From Pseudomonas cuatrocienegasensis (GTDB taxonomy: Bacteria > Pseudomonadota > Gammaproteobacteria > Pseudomonadales > Pseudomonadaceae), in the NCBI RefSeq assembly GCF_900110925.1, contig NZ_FOFP01000017.1, positions 74,520-107,455 on the forward strand: a stretch of DNA of 32,936 nucleotides, given 5' to 3'. This document shows positions 32,603-32,936 of the stretch, in pieces (position 1 is the first letter of the stretch; each line of letters begins with the position of its first letter). The position numbers and the translations under genes were made by a program. The notes under the pieces were generated by a model that did not search any database, had not been told where the DNA came from, and saw only the letters and a program-made list of their open reading frames with translations.

Positions 32603-32936
32603 GCGCTCCATAAACCCCGTCCTGGCGGACGGAGTTTGTTTTCAGGAAGCAGAGGCAGGCGCTGGAGAGCAGTTCCACGGTAGCAGCGCTTCGTAGTCCT
32701 CAACGCTGCTGGCGGTCGGTAGACGATCAAGCACATGGCGCAGCCAAGCGTAGGGTTCTTGCCCGTTGGCCTTGGCGGTTTCGATCAGGCTGTAGATCTG
32801 GGCGCTGGCGGTGGCACCTTTGGGCGTATCGCTGAACAGCCAGTTCTTGCGGCCGATGACAAACGGGCGGATGGCGTTTTCGGCGCGGTTGTTATCGATG
32901 GGCAGGTGCCCGCCTTCGACGTAGCGCTCCAGGCGG
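32599..32936 (-). mobile_element. IS66-family insertion sequence, partial (right end)
   Basis: The terminus starts GTAAGCGCTCC, typical for IS66 ends, at 32599. It is followed by a hairpin-like CCGTCC-tggc-GGACGG and the end of the tnpC transposase gene. The element runs beyond the window. Bases 32591-32598 would be one copy of the 8-bp target duplication. Confidence 0.85.
32642..32936 (-). CDS. tnpC: IS66-family transposase TnpC, C-terminal part
   Basis: The 97 visible C-terminal codons read LPIDNNRAENAIRPFVIGRK, then NWLFSDTPKGATASAQIYSL, followed by IETAKANGQEPYAWLRHVL, a diagnostic TnpC block. The Glu in NNRAENAIRP is the third residue of the DDE triad. The gene enters from beyond the right edge on the minus strand and ends with TGA at 32642-32644, about 43 bases inside the IS terminus. 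The tnpA/tnpB genes and the other end of the element are not in the window. Confidence 0.93.
   Translation of the reverse strand, partial: RLERYVEGGHLPIDNNRAENAIRPFVIGRKNWLFSDTPKGATASAQIYSLIETAKANGQEPYAWLRHVLDRLPTASSVEDYEALLPWNCSPAPASAS

Noticed and set aside
32485..32736. 83-codon minus-strand open frame across the IS66 end
   Set aside because: It lies in another frame than the true TnpC end and crosses the IS boundary.

Overview
The window looks like a Pseudomonas chromosome segment. The G+C content is high, several proteins have clear Pseudomonas-type architecture (a 1159-residue symporter/histidine kinase/receiver hybrid, RmuC, HrpA, a YdbH-YnbE-YdbL set), and the intergenic spaces carry REP-type palindromes built on GTAGGAGCG/CGCTCCTAC. 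Species cannot be fixed from the sequence alone.

Layout. 1-367: tandem array of about 114-bp REP-containing units. 387-3590 (minus): ydbH-ynbE-ydbL envelope lipid-transport operon. 3591-4145: AT-rich spacer with a perfect DnaA box. 4146-4583 (plus): small Sel1-repeat protein. 4641-4780: 140-bp MITE-like palindrome ending one base before the rmuC start codon. 4782-6269: rmuC. 6616-16542 (minus): a ten-kilobase defence island. 16892-18151: MgtC/SapB-DUF4010 membrane protein. 18220-21699: hybrid sensor kinase. 22066-22917: AraC-type regulator. 22980-27062: hrpA with an in-frame palindromic insertion. 27158-32936: decayed chromosomal integron (dead intI, attI, five cassettes, five attC sites), interrupted by a complete IS1182-family element and cut at the window edge by an IS66-family element.

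The defence island is read right to left: hsdR, a winged-helix protein, an AbiEii/MNT-like nucleotidyltransferase, a PP2C-like phosphatase, hsdM, hsdS, a PD-(D/E)XK nuclease-like protein and an unknown 214-residue protein. hsdR, hsdM and hsdS make a complete type I restriction-modification system. The middle three genes are translationally coupled and have their own -35-like element and a 30-bp near-palindromic operator just after hsdR. They look like an autoregulated toxin-antitoxin-like module nested inside the restriction operon. The phosphatase in that module and the nuclease/unknown pair at the 3' end are the best candidates for undescribed biology. Matching REP-type repeats sit on both sides of the island (6292-6637 and 16762-16879).

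The integron keeps the normal geometry, with intI divergent from the cassettes and attI between them. The integrase has three frame lesions and has lost its catalytic tyrosine, so the array is probably locked in place unless an integrase acts in trans. The cassettes encode a DUF3144 protein and four proteins I do not recognise, all more AT-rich than the core genes.
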